Shown here: positions 1-6,850 of the stretch, in pieces
How the letters are laid out: every line of letters begins with the position of its first letter
Position numbering within the stretch: the first letter of the stretch is position 1
DNA from: Deltaproteobacteria bacterium
Lineage (GTDB): Bacteria; Myxococcota; Myxococcia; Myxococcales; 40CM-4-68-19
Direction: 5' to 3'
Length of the DNA stretch: 13,807 nt
Assembly: GCA_005879505.1 (NCBI GenBank)
Contig: VBKQ01000103.1
Location: forward strand, 1 to 13,807
Position numbers and translations under genes: made by a program
Notes under the pieces: generated by a model
What the model saw: the letters and a program-made list of their open reading frames with translations, nothing else
The model's database searches: none
What the model was told of the DNA's origin: nothing

Positions 1-243
1 CACCGCATAGGCGCCCACGCCGAAATACGCCGAATGGCCGAAGGAGAGCAGCCCCGTGTAGCCGAGGAGGATGTTGAAGCCAAGGCCGGCGATGGCGAAG
101 ATCAGGCCGTACGCCATCTGGATGGTCCGGTACGGTTCCAAGACCCAGGGGAGCACGGCGAGCAGCGCCGCGATCGGCACCGCCCAGATCACGATCCAAA
201 GAGGCGACCGCGTCGCCGTGGGGCGGAGAGCGATGGCGCTCAC
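1..243 (-). CDS. livM: Branched-chain amino-acid-type ABC transporter permease LivM (partial, 3' end outside window)
   Basis: This is the second inner-membrane permease of a liv-type (HAAT family) ABC importer; only the first 81 codons are present. Read on the minus strand, the GTG start overlaps the livH stop in a GTGA arrangement, so translation is probably coupled. The visible protein has a short basic N-terminus, a hydrophobic segment at about residues 15-34, and then the typical LivM stretch containing GLGFNILLGYTGLLSFGHSA at about residues 54-73. That stretch is diagnostic of LivM rather than LivH. Together with the upstream permease and binding protein it would import a branched-chain amino acid or another small organic acid or amide. 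The substrate cannot be told from the permease. The family is secure; the rest of the gene lies beyond the window. Confidence 0.93.
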   Translation of the reverse strand, partial: MSAIALRPTATRSPLWIVIWAVPIAALLAVLPWVLEPYRTIQMAYGLIFAIAGLGFNILLGYTGLLSFGHSAYFGVGAYAV

Positions 244-1118
244 GTAGCCCGCCCGAAGAGCCCTGCGGGGCGCACCAGCAAGACGAGTGCGGCGATCAGA
301 TAGAGCACCGCCAACTCGAGCTCGGGGAACAGGCTGATGGCGGTCTCGCGGAGCAGGCCCACGATGACAGCGCCGACCAGCGCGCCCTCGAGGCTGCCGA
401 GGCCCCCGACCACCACCACGATGAAGGAGAGCACCAGCGCGTCCACGCCCATCCCCAGCACCGCCGACTGGCTGGGAACGATGATGGCGCCGCCGAGCCC
501 GGCCATGAAGCAGCCGATGGTGAAGGCCTCGACGTAGACGAGATTGACGTTGACGCCGAGGGCCGAGGCCCGGCGCATGTCCTGCGAGGTGGCCCGGAGC
601 AAGATGCCGAAATTGGTCCGGTAGATGAACGCCCAGAGGAAGATGGCGGCGAGACCGCCGATGGCGATCACCAGCAGGTTGTAGCGCGGATAGATCCAGT
701 CCCCGACGGTCATGCTGCCCATCTGCTCGAACAGCGTGGTGGCGGAGACCGGGTACGGGCCCCAGACGAACCGCATCACGTCCTCGAGGATCATGAGGAT
801 GCCGAAAGTGACGAGCAGCTGGTACTCCTCCGGCCGGCGGTAGAACGGCCGCAGCAGCGTGGGCTCGAGGATCGCGCCGATCGCCGCTGCGCCGAGCGCG
901 CCGAGCGGAAGCAGCAGGTAGAGCCAGACCGAGGTCGAGCCGGCAAACCACTGCCCCACGGCGGACGCGGTGATGAACGCGCCCAGGGCAAAGAGGTTCC
1001 CGTGCGCGAGATTCACGATCCGCATCACGCCGTAGATCAGGCTCAACCCGCCGGCGATGAGGAACAGCACCGACGCGTAGAGCAGCGCGTTGAACAGGTG
1101 GATGAGAAGGATGTCCAC
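240..1118 (-). CDS. livH: Branched-chain amino-acid-type ABC transporter permease LivH
   Basis: This 292-residue integral membrane permease has the normal LivH length and about eight hydrophobic segments. The N-terminal signature SLIYGVMRIVNLAHGNLFAL (residues 26-45) is typical of LivH. Near the C-terminus the cytoplasmic loop VVGGLGSLEGALVGA corresponds to the EAA-type contact with the ATPase subunit. It should pair with LivM to form the channel of a liv-type importer. I chose the GTG at 1116-1118 because family members begin a few residues before this first membrane helix. It lies 10 nt after the stop of the binding-protein gene, and no strong ribosome binding site is visible, so reinitiation or coupling is likely. 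The order binding protein-livH-livM is standard for this family. These transporters also carry amides, urea or aromatic acids, so leucine uptake is not assured. Confidence 0.95.
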   Translation of the reverse strand: MDILLIHLFNALLYASVLFLIAGGLSLIYGVMRIVNLAHGNLFALGAFITASAVGQWFAGSTSVWLYLLLPLGALGAAAIGAILEPTLLRPFYRRPEEYQLLVTFGILMILEDVMRFVWGPYPVSATTLFEQMGSMTVGDWIYPRYNLLVIAIGGLAAIFLWAFIYRTNFGILLRATSQDMRRASALGVNVNLVYVEAFTIGCFMAGLGGAIIVPSQSAVLGMGVDALVLSFIVVVVGGLGSLEGALVGAVIVGLLRETAISLFPELELAVLYLIAALVLLVRPAGLFGRAT

Positions 1119-1128
1119 CTGGATCAGT

Positions 1129-2496
1129 TCAGGCCGTCTTCACCGTCGGCCAGGTCTGATCGATCCAGGTATACGTCGAGGTCGGCTCACCCTTCGGCCA
1201 CCCCGGGGGCGCGGTGATGTTGCGGATGGGGATGGTGATGATCCGCGTCGGATCGAGGATGGGGAACGGATACTCCGCCACCTGCTTGCTGAAGCCGGTG
1301 ATCGCGTCCTTGTAGCCCTGGTGATTGTCCGGGCGGATGTACACGTATCCTCCCGGTCCGGGGATCATCATGCCCTCGATCTGGCTGATGATGGCGTCGT
1401 CGTCGGGCCAGCCGCCCATCAACTTGTTCGCTTTTTCCACCGCCGTCTTCAGCACGTAGGTCGCGGTGTACGCGCCTTCGGCCTGGAAGTTCGGGTACTC
1501 GTTGAACTTGGCGTGGTACTTTTCCACGAACGTCTTGTTGAGCGGCCAGCGATTCCCGCCCGGATAGGTGAAGTGGTAGTTCGAGTGCACGCCGCTGAGC
1601 ACGCCGTCGGGATGGTCCTTCCCGATCGACTGCGGCGCGGAGCCGAGCGCGAGCGTAGTGGCGACCTTCATCTTGGTGAAGAGCCCGTGCTGCAGCGCCT
1701 GCTTGTAGAAGGCCACGTAGTCGCCGCCCCAGAGGGAGGTCACCAGCAGGTCCGGCTTGGCGCCCAGCGTCTTGGTGATGTGCGGCGTAAAGTCGGTGGA
1801 GAAGAGCTTCGGCCACGCCTCCGAGACGTTCTCTGCCCTGGGCAGGACCTTCTTCGTCACGATGCTGAAGTGATCGAAGCAGTTGCGGCCATAGGAATAA
1901 TCGGGATGGATGTGCGCGACCTTCTTGATGTCGGGCCAGGTCATGGCCACGCCCAGCGCGCAGGTCGATCCGTCGGCCGACTGGATGTTGGTGATGCGGA
2001 AGATGTAGCGCGGGTTGGGGACGGCCTTGTCGAAGAGGAAGTCGGTGCAGCCATCGACGAAGATGGTGAGCAGCTTCAGCTCCTCCGCCACGGGGCCCAG
2101 CGCCGGCGTATTGCCGCTGGAGGTGATCCCCATGAACATGTCGATCTTCTCGGAGAGCTTGAGGCGGCGCATCTCCTTGGTGTTGGCGTCGGTCCCGGCC
2201 GCCTCGTCGGCCTTGAGGATCTCGATCTTCCTCTTGCCGAGAAGGCCGCCCTTCTCGTTGATCTCGTCGGCAGCCAGCAGGTTGCCCTTGTACATCGGCT
2301 CGCCGAGGACCGCGCCGGCGCCGGTGAAGAAGGTCATGTGGCCGATCTTGAACGGCTTGTCCGGGATGGTGCCCTTCGGTTTCTCCTGTGCGTGGGCCAT
2401 GCCCGCGCCCAGACCCACCATCGAGCCTCCGACCGCTGCCACTGCACTGACTCCAAGCTGAGAAAGAAAATCCCGCCGCGTCGGTCGATCGGACAT
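1129..2496 (-). CDS. Periplasmic substrate-binding protein of a liv-type ABC transporter, Tat-exported
   Basis: This 455-residue protein is a type I periplasmic binding protein of the Peripla_BP_6 / LivK-AmiC-UrtA group. The N-terminus carries a twin-arginine signal: TRRDFLSQLG at residues 6-15, a hydrophobic stretch to about residue 34, and a likely cleavage site AHA-QE after residue 36. The mature part opens with FKIGHMTFFTGAGAVLGEPM, where family members read IGV..PLTG. This is followed by the conserved AADEINEKGGLLG segment, and the second lobe contains the EGAYTATYVLKTAVEKA helix. It is somewhat longer than classical LivK (about 370) and nearer to the 400-450-residue versions in soil bacteria. 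A weak GCGGGG sequence lies 5 nt upstream of the ATG. It is first in the operon before livH and livM. The ligand is unknown; amino acid, amide, urea or aromatic acid are all possible. Confidence 0.93.
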   Translation of the reverse strand: MSDRPTRRDFLSQLGVSAVAAVGGSMVGLGAGMAHAQEKPKGTIPDKPFKIGHMTFFTGAGAVLGEPMYKGNLLAADEINEKGGLLGKRKIEILKADEAAGTDANTKEMRRLKLSEKIDMFMGITSSGNTPALGPVAEELKLLTIFVDGCTDFLFDKAVPNPRYIFRITNIQSADGSTCALGVAMTWPDIKKVAHIHPDYSYGRNCFDHFSIVTKKVLPRAENVSEAWPKLFSTDFTPHITKTLGAKPDLLVTSLWGGDYVAFYKQALQHGLFTKMKVATTLALGSAPQSIGKDHPDGVLSGVHSNYHFTYPGGNRWPLNKTFVEKYHAKFNEYPNFQAEGAYTATYVLKTAVEKANKLMGGWPDDDAIISQIEGMMIPGPGGYVYIRPDNHQGYKDAITGFSKQVAEYPFPILDPTRIITIPIRNITAPPGWPKGEPTSTYTWIDQTWPTVKTA

Positions 2497-2544
2497 GTGA
2501 GCCCCGCTGGTAGCGCTGGAGTTTGCGACTGAAATCGGTGGTGG

Positions 2545-2574
2545 GCGCTAGCACACCGCCGACGCAAAAGTCAA
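2545..2574 (-). promoter_or_regulatory. Candidate promoter of the liv operon
   Basis: On the minus strand a TTGACT -35-like hexamer (2574-2569) is followed after 18 nt by TAGCGC, which is preceded by TGC as in an extended -10. The transcript would start about 40 nt before the binding-protein ATG. The -35 element is good, the -10 poor. It is the best candidate in the 141-bp divergent gap (2497-2637), which holds no other gene. Confidence 0.3.
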
Positions 2575-2583
2575 ACGTAGCGG

Positions 2584-2613
2584 TTGTCGATTGCCAGCGT
2601 GGTCACGTATCCT
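2584..2613 (+). promoter_or_regulatory. Candidate promoter for the plus-strand operon starting with the membrane protein
   Basis: A TTGTCG element (2584-2589) stands 18 bp before TATCCT (2608-2613), and the membrane-protein ATG follows 24 nt later with a good ribosome binding site between. Both hexamers match a sigma-70-type consensus only partly. The location, directly before the first gene of a plus-strand run and back to back with the liv promoter candidate, is the main support. Confidence 0.3.
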
Positions 2614-2637
2614 GCACCGCTCGCAAAAGGACCAAGG

Positions 2638-3318
2638 ATGGCTCGGGCAGCATTGGCCGCAATCGCGCAAACGCTCCGCGGAATCGGGGTCGGCCTCCGG
2701 TCGGGCAAGCGCGTAGTGTTCGCCGTGACCGGGGCGGTGTTCGTCCTCAACCTGGTCGCGCCGGTCGCCATCCTTTCAGTCGCGCGCAGGCCGCCGGACT
2801 TCATCACCTCCAACCCCTGGCTGTCGAGGTTGCCTGAGTACCTCGCGTCCGAAGAGCCGCTGGGAAAGAAGCTTTCCTTCCTCTCGCAGATGGCCATCGC
2901 CTGGGTGAGCGCCGACAACAAGGTCGAGGGCATCGACTGGGGATTCATCGTCGACGTCCCGACCCTGGTCCGGATCGCCCTCGCTTCCCTGGTATTCGGT
3001 GCCTATTTCGCGCTCTGGTCCTACCGGCGGCGCCAGGGCGCAGGGCTGAAGGCGGCGCGTCCCGCGGGTGTCGCCGGCGCGGTGACGAGCGTGTTCGGTC
3101 TAACCACCGGCCCCTGCACGCTGGCCGGCTGCGGCGTTCCCGTCCTCCCGGTCGTGGGACTTGCGTTCACCGGCCTGTCCACCGCAACGCTCACGATGCT
3201 GACGATGCTGTCGCGCCTCAGTTTCGTGGTCATCCTCTCGCTGATGGGCCTTGCCGTCGTCTGGTTCGGGTGGCGCATCGGTCAGCCAGCCGGCGAGGGC
3301 GCGTTGCCCTCTTCCTGA
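2638..3318 (+). CDS. Unrecognised small membrane protein with a paired-cysteine motif
   Basis: I do not recognise this 226-residue protein as a named family. It has a short basic N-terminus, a membrane helix at about residues 26-48, a soluble, probably external stretch at about 50-105, a second helix at about 108-128, and a hydrophobic C-terminal part at 143-213 with two or three more helices. The striking feature is TTGPCTLAGCGVPVLPVVG (residues 156-174). It has Cys160 and Cys165 at the membrane surface next to Gly and Pro, recalling membrane thiol carriers such as CcdA/DsbD or sulfur transporters, but the resemblance is only to the motif. I chose the ATG at 2638 because AAAAGGA (2625-2631) is well placed 6 nt upstream; a TTG at 2584 is also open. 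It is followed after 9 nt by the HOT-like dehydrogenase, so co-transcription is likely. Confidence 0.75.
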   Translation: MARAALAAIAQTLRGIGVGLRSGKRVVFAVTGAVFVLNLVAPVAILSVARRPPDFITSNPWLSRLPEYLASEEPLGKKLSFLSQMAIAWVSADNKVEGIDWGFIVDVPTLVRIALASLVFGAYFALWSYRRRQGAGLKAARPAGVAGAVTSVFGLTTGPCTLAGCGVPVLPVVGLAFTGLSTATLTMLTMLSRLSFVVILSLMGLAVVWFGWRIGQPAGEGALPSS

Positions 3319-3323
3319 GGAGG
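3317..3323 (+). promoter_or_regulatory. Strong ribosome binding site of the HOT-like dehydrogenase
   Basis: GAGGAGG overlaps the stop codon of the upstream membrane protein and sits 4 nt before the ATG at 3328. It fixes the dehydrogenase start and indicates translation within the same transcript. Confidence 0.8.
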
Positions 3324-3327
3324 ATCC

Positions 3328-4605
3328 ATGGCCCTCGAATATGCGTTCGAGCTCGCTTCCTCGAGCATCCGGTTCGGCCGCGGCGTCACGCGCGAGATCG
3401 GCATGGACCTCGCCGAGATGAACGCAAAGCGGGTGATGGTGCTGACCGATCCGAATCTGGCGAAGCTTTCGCCGGTCGCGACCGTCCTCGAGAGCCTGCG
3501 CGACAACCGGATCGTCTCCTCGCTCTTCGACCGGGTCCACGTCGAGCCCACCGACGGGTCCTTCCGCGACGCGATCGATTTCGCGACCAAGGGCGACTTC
3601 GATGCCTTGGTTGCGGTCGGGGGCGGTTCGACGATCGACACCGCCAAGGCGGCGAATCTCTACTCGACCTATCCGGCGGACTTTCTCGACTATGTCAACG
3701 CGCCCATCGGCAAGGGCAAGCCGGTTCCCGGCCCGCTCAAGCCCCTGATCGCGGTGCCGACCACTGCGGGCACGGGAAGCGAGACCACCGGTGTGGCGAT
3801 CTTCGACTACACGCCGCTGCACGCGAAGACGGGGATCGCCCACCGGCGGCTGAAACCGCTGCTGGGAATCCTCGATCCGGAGAACACCAGATCGATGCCG
3901 GCGCAGGTCGCGGCGGCGAGCGGGTTCGACGTCCTCAGTCACGCCATCGAGTCGTACACCGCGCTGCCCTTCCACCGCCGTCCGAGGCCGGAGCGGCCCG
4001 TGCTGCGGCCCGCTTACCAGGGCTCGAACCCGATCAGCGACGTCTGGTCGCTGGAAGCGCTGCGCTGGGTGGCCAAGTACTTCATCCGGGCAGTGGAGGA
4101 CCCCGACGATCTCGAGGCGCGCGAGAAGATGCAGCTCGCTGCCTCCTACGCCGGAGTCGGATTCGGCAACGCGGGCGTGCACCTTCCGCATGGAATGTCG
4201 TATCCGGTCTCAGGGATGGTGCGGGACTTCCGGCCGGATGGCTTTCCGGGTGACCACCCCATCGTGCCGCACGGCATGTCGGTGATCCTGAACGCGCCGG
4301 CGGTCTTCCGCTTCACCGCCGAGTCCTGTCCGGATCGGCATCTTGTCGCCGCGGAAATCCTCGGAGCGGACGTGTCGCGGGCGAGGCCCGAGGATGCCGG
4401 CAAGATCCTCTCTGACCGCTTGGTGGCGATCATGCAGCGACTGAAAGTGCCGAACGGGCTCCGCTCGGTCGGCTACGGCAAGGCCGACATCCCCGCCCTC
4501 GTCCAGGGCACGCTGCCGCAGGCCCGGGTGACCAAGCTGTCGCCTCGCCCCGTGACCGAGTCCGACCTTGCCCATCTCTTCGAAGAGGCGCTGGAAGGCT
4601 GGTGA
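3328..4605 (+). CDS. Iron-type alcohol dehydrogenase, hydroxyacid-oxoacid transhydrogenase (HOT/ADHFE1-like)
   Basis: This 425-residue enzyme belongs to the group III iron-containing alcohol dehydrogenases. From memory of the animal enzyme it agrees closely with ADHFE1, which transfers a hydride from 4-hydroxybutyrate to 2-oxoglutarate via bound NAD, giving succinate semialdehyde and D-2-hydroxyglutarate (EC 1.1.99.24). Visible motifs are AVGGGSTIDTAKAANLY (96-112, nucleotide binding), FLDYVNAPIGKGKPV (119-133), PTTAGTGSETTGVAIFDY (144-161), GFDVLSHAIESYT (199-211) and the HOT-specific RPAYQGSNPISD (227-238). Likely metal ligands are Asp201, His205, His288 and His315, the complete set for the family. 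Length is normal for a bacterial form without a mitochondrial targeting peptide. The start has an excellent ribosome binding site. The gene overlaps the nitrilase by 4 nt, pointing to a shared pathway, possibly hydroxy-acid oxidation. Substrate is inferred from the family. Confidence 0.9.
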   Translation: MALEYAFELASSSIRFGRGVTREIGMDLAEMNAKRVMVLTDPNLAKLSPVATVLESLRDNRIVSSLFDRVHVEPTDGSFRDAIDFATKGDFDALVAVGGGSTIDTAKAANLYSTYPADFLDYVNAPIGKGKPVPGPLKPLIAVPTTAGTGSETTGVAIFDYTPLHAKTGIAHRRLKPLLGILDPENTRSMPAQVAAASGFDVLSHAIESYTALPFHRRPRPERPVLRPAYQGSNPISDVWSLEALRWVAKYFIRAVEDPDDLEAREKMQLAASYAGVGFGNAGVHLPHGMSYPVSGMVRDFRPDGFPGDHPIVPHGMSVILNAPAVFRFTAESCPDRHLVAAEILGADVSRARPEDAGKILSDRLVAIMQRLKVPNGLRSVGYGKADIPALVQGTLPQARVTKLSPRPVTESDLAHLFEEALEGW

Positions 4606-5543
4606 AGCCCGTGGGAATGAAGGTCCGGGCGGCGGTAGTGCAGGCGGCGCCGGCGGCGTTCGATCGCGCGCAAACGCTGGACAAGCTGGACCGCCTGATC
4701 GCGGAGGCGGCGCGGGCGGGGGCGGAGATCGCGGTTTTTCCCGAGGCGTTCGTCTCGGGGTATCCGAAAGGCCTCGACTTCGGCGCGGTGGTGGGCCGGC
4801 GCACCCGCGAAGGCCGCGATCAATTCCGCCGCTACTTCGAAAGCGCCGTCGAGGTGCCGGGCCCTGACGTGGATCGGATGGCGAAGCTTGCCCGCGAGCA
4901 TCGGCTGCATCTGGTGGTGGGAGTGATCGAGCGCGAGGGCGGGACGCTGTACTGCACGGTGCTCTTCTTCTCCGATGACGGCGCGTACCTCGGCAAGCAC
5001 CGCAAGCTGATGCCGACGGCGGCCGAGCGGCTGGTGTGGGGCTTCGGCGACGGTTCGACGCTTCCAGTGCTCGACACGCGGCTGGGACGCCTCGGCGCGG
5101 TCATCTGCTGGGAGAACTACATGCCCTTGCTGCGGATGGCGATGTACTCGAAAGGAGTGCAGATCTATTGCGCGCCGACCGCGGACGATCGCGAGACGTG
5201 GCTGCCGACCATGCGCCACATCGCCCTCGAAGGCCGCTGTTTCGTGCTCAGCGCCTGCCAGGTCTTGCGGCGCTCCGACATGCCGGCGGACATCCCCAAT
5301 GTGCTGGGCGAGGCCCCCCAGACGCTGCTGATGCGCGGAGGCAGCTGCATCATCGATCCGGCCGGCCAAGTCCTCGCCGGTCCGGTCTTCGAGGAGGAAG
5401 CGATCCTCTCTGCGGAGCTCGACCTCGACGAAATCGCGCGCGGCAAGTACGATCTCGACGTGGCGGGACACTACGCGCGCCCGGACGTCTTCCAGCTCTC
5501 GGTCAATGAGCGCCCCCAGAAGCCGGTGGTGCCGGACCGATGA
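4602..5543 (+). CDS. Nitrilase (carbon-nitrogen hydrolase superfamily)
   Basis: This 313-residue cytoplasmic hydrolase belongs to the nitrilase branch and probably converts a nitrile to the carboxylic acid and ammonia (EC 3.5.5.1-type). The catalytic triad is complete: Glu48 in FPEAFVSGYP, Lys135 in GKHRKLMPT and Cys169 in AVICWENYMP, where CWEN followed by a Met-Pro is typical of true nitrilases rather than amidases. The accessory Glu142 (AERLVWGFGDGS) and the late HYARPDVFQL (290-299) also fit nitrilases; these enzymes often form helical filaments. The chosen GTG start (4602) overlaps the HOT-like stop, with GGAAGG 3 nt upstream. An ATG at 4617 is a possible alternative and would remove five residues. 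The MFS gene overlaps its 3' end. The natural nitrile is not known. An amide product is less likely but not excluded. Confidence 0.9.
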   Translation: MKPVGMKVRAAVVQAAPAAFDRAQTLDKLDRLIAEAARAGAEIAVFPEAFVSGYPKGLDFGAVVGRRTREGRDQFRRYFESAVEVPGPDVDRMAKLAREHRLHLVVGVIEREGGTLYCTVLFFSDDGAYLGKHRKLMPTAAERLVWGFGDGSTLPVLDTRLGRLGAVICWENYMPLLRMAMYSKGVQIYCAPTADDRETWLPTMRHIALEGRCFVLSACQVLRRSDMPADIPNVLGEAPQTLLMRGGSCIIDPAGQVLAGPVFEEEAILSAELDLDEIARGKYDLDVAGHYARPDVFQLSVNERPQKPVVPDR

Positions 5544-6814
5544 ACAGGCCGGCCTTCGATACGGGCGCAGCGGTGGCGGTGAGGCGCGCCGGCGACTTCG
5601 AAGTGATGTCGCTGGTCGGGTTCGCCCACGGCACCTCGCATTTCTTCCACCTGGTGATCCCATCGCTCTTCCCCTGGCTGATGGCCGAGTTCGGCCTCAG
5701 CTTCACTCGCGCCGGCATGCTTACCACTGCGTTCTTCGTCGTCTCCGGCGTGGGTCAGGCGCTGGCGGGATTCGCGGTGGATCGGTACGGAGCGCCGCGC
5801 GTCCTCTCCACCGGGATCGCGCTTCTGGCGCTCTCCGCGCTCACGCTGAGCGCGGCCAACGGCTACCCCGCCCTGCTCGCCGCGGCCATGCTCGCCGGAG
5901 CGGGGAACGCCGTGTTCCATCCCGCCGATTTCACCGTCCTCAACCGCAGCGTCTCGCCGGCCAGGCTGGCACACGCCTTCTCGGCGCATGGCGTCGCCGG
6001 CAACATCGGCTGGGCGGCCGCGCCGGTGTGCATGGCCGGAATTGCCACGGCCGCGGGCTGGCGCTTCGCCGCGCTGGCGGCCGCGTCGCTCGGCATCGTG
6101 GCCCTGGGCTGCGTGGTGCTTTTGCGCGGGAGCCTCGCGGCACCTGCGTCGACGCACTCCCATGCTGCCGCTGATGCGCCCGCCGCCAGCTCGCCATTTG
6201 CCTTCCTGCGAGTGGGGGCGGTGTGGATGTGCTTCGTCTTCTTTTTCGCCTCGATGATGGGCCTGAGCGGCCTGCAGAACTTCGCTCCCTCGGTGCTGAA
6301 CCACGTCTACGGGCTGCCGCTCACGGCCGCCGCTTCCGCGCTCACGGTCTTCCTCCTCGGCGGCGCGATGGGCATCGCGGCCGGCGGATTCCTCGCCGCG
6401 CGGTTCGAGGCGCACGAGCGGGTGGTGGCGGTGCTCCTGGTTTCGGCGGCGCTCCTGGCGCTGGCGCTGGCGACCGGAAGCGTGCCGCACGCCGCCGTCA
6501 CACCCATCATGGCCGTATTCGGTTTCTTCACCGGGACCGCCACACCGTCGCGCGACCTTTTGGTCCGGCGAGCAGCCATGGAGCGGTTCGGCCAGCGCTC
6601 GTTCGGCCGCATCTATGGATTCGTCTACTCCGGCCTCGACACCGGGCTGTCGGTCGCTCCCGTCCTCCTCGGCCCGCTGATGGACCGCGGAATGTTTTCG
6701 GCAGTGTTGTACGCCGTGGCGCTATTCCAGGGCCTGGCGGTCCTCGCGGCGCTCCGGGTGGGTCATGCGCGCATGGAGACGGCGGCGGCGCTGCAGACCG
6801 AGGCCCGCTCCTGA
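5540..6814 (+). CDS. MFS transporter, fosmidomycin-resistance (FSR)-like
   Basis: This 424-residue protein has the hydrophobic profile of a 12-helix major facilitator, split into two halves by a loop rich in Ala, Ser and His at about residues 198-218. The first half carries motif A as GFAVDRYGAPRVL (77-89) between helices 2 and 3. It also has GAGNAVFHPADF (120-131), an FHP motif known from the fosmidomycin-resistance subgroup and related proteins. The ATG overlaps the nitrilase stop (ATGA), so the two are translationally coupled; only a weak GGTGG lies upstream. Position suggests it carries the substrate or product of the nitrilase/HOT pair, either uptake of a nitrile or acid or efflux of an acid. 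The direction and ligand cannot be read from the sequence. Resistance to fosmidomycin should not be assumed. Confidence 0.88.
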   Translation: MNRPAFDTGAAVAVRRAGDFEVMSLVGFAHGTSHFFHLVIPSLFPWLMAEFGLSFTRAGMLTTAFFVVSGVGQALAGFAVDRYGAPRVLSTGIALLALSALTLSAANGYPALLAAAMLAGAGNAVFHPADFTVLNRSVSPARLAHAFSAHGVAGNIGWAAAPVCMAGIATAAGWRFAALAAASLGIVALGCVVLLRGSLAAPASTHSHAAADAPAASSPFAFLRVGAVWMCFVFFFASMMGLSGLQNFAPSVLNHVYGLPLTAAASALTVFLLGGAMGIAAGGFLAARFEAHERVVAVLLVSAALLALALATGSVPHAAVTPIMAVFGFFTGTATPSRDLLVRRAAMERFGQRSFGRIYGFVYSGLDTGLSVAPVLLGPLMDRGMFSAVLYAVALFQGLAVLAALRVGHARMETAAALQTEARS

Positions 6815-6850
6815 AGCAGCGGCGGCGGTCCTCCGGTATCCTTCCTTCCG

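Noticed and set aside
1090..2532. A 480-codon plus-strand open frame opposite the substrate-binding protein.
   Set aside because: It is the antisense of a clear Tat-exported binding protein; its Arg/His/Val/Gly-rich, low-complexity translation has no motifs. Long antisense frames are expected at this GC content.
2584..2637. Longer version of the membrane protein starting from TTG at 2584.
   Set aside because: The ATG at 2638 has AAAAGGA at good spacing; the TTG has none and lies in the likely promoter.
4473..5663. A 396-codon minus-strand frame opposite the nitrilase.
   Set aside because: The nitrilase triad lies on the plus strand; the minus translation has no recognisable domain.
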